Shown here piece by piece: positions 62,766 to 64,000 of a stretch of 64,000 nt of DNA (its first letter is position 1; the number at the start of each line of letters is the position of its first letter). The stretch is from Prorocentrum cordatum (lineage: Eukaryota > Sar > Dinophyceae > Prorocentrales > Prorocentraceae), in contig CAUYUJ010001305.1 of the NCBI GenBank assembly GCA_963575745.1, positions 1 through 64,000 of the forward strand, in the 5' to 3' direction. The position numbers were made by a program, and so were the translations under genes. Below the pieces are notes generated by a model. That model was not told where the DNA came from, ran no database searches, and was given only the letters and a program-made list of their open reading frames with translations.

Positions 62766-63002
62766 TTGTCGCGACGCAACGGGGCCCGTCTGCGCGAAAC
62801 CCAGGGCCTGACCGCCCCATCTGCTGGGACCCCCTCTGGGAGGCCTGGAGCCAAGGAGTGAGGCTCGGGGGGCGATGAATCGGGGGGCAGCGAAGGCTGC
62901 CGAGGAAGGGGGCCACTGGGCCCTTCCAGGGCCTCGAAGGGCCCCAAAGTGGGGCCTTCAGGGCTCGAAAAGGGCACCTCTCTCCCCGACGCCACGTGTT
63001 TT

Positions 63003-63112
63003 TCACAGCGCCGGCCCTCAGAGGTCTTGACCCATTCAGCTGGACCAGTTTTTCATCCCGAGTTGCCTTCTGGATGGCCCCGAGGGCTGGGCAGGGTCTC
63101 CAGAGGCCGAGC
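63003..63112 (+). repeat. Dispersed repeat A, copy 4
   Basis: CCCTCAGAGGTCTTGACCCA, TTTTTCATCCCGAGTTGCCT and GGATGGCCCCGAGG match the other copies; it is only about 240 bp from copy 3. Confidence 0.72.
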
Positions 63113-63182
63113 ATACAGACAAACAGATCTGCGATGCATTTGTCTCAATGACCGAGGGGGTCTGGGCTCCCCCCCCCCGTTT

Positions 63183-63282
63183 NNNNNNNNNNNNNNNNNN
63201 NNNNNNNNNNNNNNNNNNNNNNNNNNNNNNNNNNNNNNNNNNNNNNNNNNNNNNNNNNNNNNNNNNNNNNNNNNNNNNNNNN
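63183..63282. other. Assembly gap (100 N)
   Basis: Exactly 100 N, the usual placeholder for a gap of unknown size. It is directly followed by a 12-bp minisatellite, which probably caused it. Confidence 0.99.
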
Positions 63283-63455
63283 TTTCGGCGGCGAGTTTGG
63301 TGGCAATTTCGGCGGCGATTTCGGCGGCAAATTCGGCGGCAATTTCGGCCGCAATTTCGGCGGCCCTGTCAGCGGCTCTTTCGGCGGCCCTTTCGGCGGC
63401 AATTTCGGAGGCCCTTTCGACGGCTCTTTCGGCGGCCCTTTCGGCGGCGCTGCTT
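63283..63455. repeat. 12-bp TTCGGCGGCAAT minisatellite (FGGX / PPKX)
   Basis: Twelve-base units TTCGGCGGC plus AAT, GAT, CCT or TCT repeat about 14 times. One plus frame reads FGGNFGGDFGGKFGG; one minus frame reads PPK-type repeats (LPPKSPPKLPPN). The period keeps any frame open, so coding cannot be decided. Confidence 0.92.
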
Positions 63456-63579
63456 TTGCCAACTATCGACCGTGGCTGCCGGGAGCTCTGGGCACTCGGA
63501 GGTCCCGGCGGGCCCTGGGAGGGCCCTCGAAGGGCCTCGCCAGAAAGCGTCTGCGAAGTAGCTCAAGCCACGCGTGATT

Positions 63580-63636
63580 GGCACGCAACGTGCAGAGCGA
63601 ATTCCTCCTCGCAACGTGCAGAGCGAATTCCTCTCG
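63580..63636. repeat. AACGTGCAGAGCGAATTCCT direct duplication
   Basis: AACGTGCAGAGCGAATTCCT occurs at about 63588 and 63614, 26 bp apart. Confidence 0.85.
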
Positions 63637-64000
63637 TTCTGCGTCAGCACGCAATACGCTGCGCATGGAAACCACCGCGCGACAGGGCGCGCCTGCACAC
63701 CGAAACCATCAAGAAAAACTCAATTTCGTTTGGAATCAATTTCGGCGAAACGCCCCGTTCCGTCTCCAAAGAAAGTGCCACTACGAACCCCCCTCCCACT
63801 CAATGCAAGTAAACGTGCCGGAATCTAGCAAAAAAATGCCGCATGAAGAATCCAGGCTCTGGAAGCCGGTGGAACTCCAATCGTGGACTTGCCATGTTTA
63901 CATTACCGCCGCCCTCATCGGGTAAGGAATCCTCCAGGGTCTGAAACCTCCTGAGCACATTCTTTCACCAACGATCTCACTGCACGAGGGCGGCGCCCAT

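Noticed and set aside
1-64000. Further spliced-leader relics, rRNA or snRNA genes
   Set aside because: Reading both strands by eye showed no second leader match and no recognisable rRNA or snRNA core. A computed search would be needed to exclude diverged copies.

Overview
The window looks like nuclear DNA of a dinoflagellate. The direct evidence is an exact 21/21 match (38053-38073) to the conserved part of the dinoflagellate trans-spliced leader. Supporting signs are GC-rich sequence, one GT-AG intron full of repeats in the only confidently read host gene, LINE-type reverse transcriptase, and very heavy trinucleotide microsatellites. Species cannot be assigned from the sequence. A fixed 100-N gap (63183-63282) shows this is a scaffolded assembly, so single-base indels may be residual assembly errors.

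Layout. 1-6.3 kb: minus-strand exon-like pieces, a 420-bp tandem duplication and a hairpin-core minisatellite. 6.8-18 kb: mostly non-coding, with dispersed repeat families, two foldback/MITE-type elements, a nested inverted repeat and CTC/GGA tracts. 18.2-20.3 kb: a decayed plus-strand gene encoding a Ser-Tyr/Phe-Glu-Gly-His-Gln repeat, then a better preserved block with one in-frame TAG. 20.7-26.1 kb: GGA and ATC microsatellites. 27.8-28.9 kb: a minus-strand C3HC4 RING-finger gene in two exons. 29.5-37.6 kb: degenerate CCAAGAGGCC repeats, a polypyrimidine tract, a 73-bp satellite and dispersed repeats.

38.05-44.41 kb is the main feature: an apparently full-length LINE (ORF1 with a zinc ribbon; ORF2 with APE-type endonuclease, reverse transcriptase, CCHC finger and RNase H). 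It begins exactly with the spliced leader, ends in a short A-run, and lies inside a CCT microsatellite. This is the structure expected if a mature trans-spliced, polyadenylated LINE mRNA was reverse transcribed into a CCT array. ORF2 is split over two frame changes.

45-47.2 kb holds remnants that may come from another LINE (coiled-coil ORF1-like piece, RNase H tail) plus a second copy of a palindromic 157-bp element. 47.2-64 kb is repeats: an 82-bp array, a long-period satellite with recurring hydrophobic coding potential, ATC microsatellite, a ~90-bp array, a third foldback copy and an FGG-type minisatellite next to the gap.

Most long open frames here are by-products of GC-rich or triplet-repeat DNA. 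Only the LINE and the RING gene are supported by conserved domains; the other coding calls are tentative.
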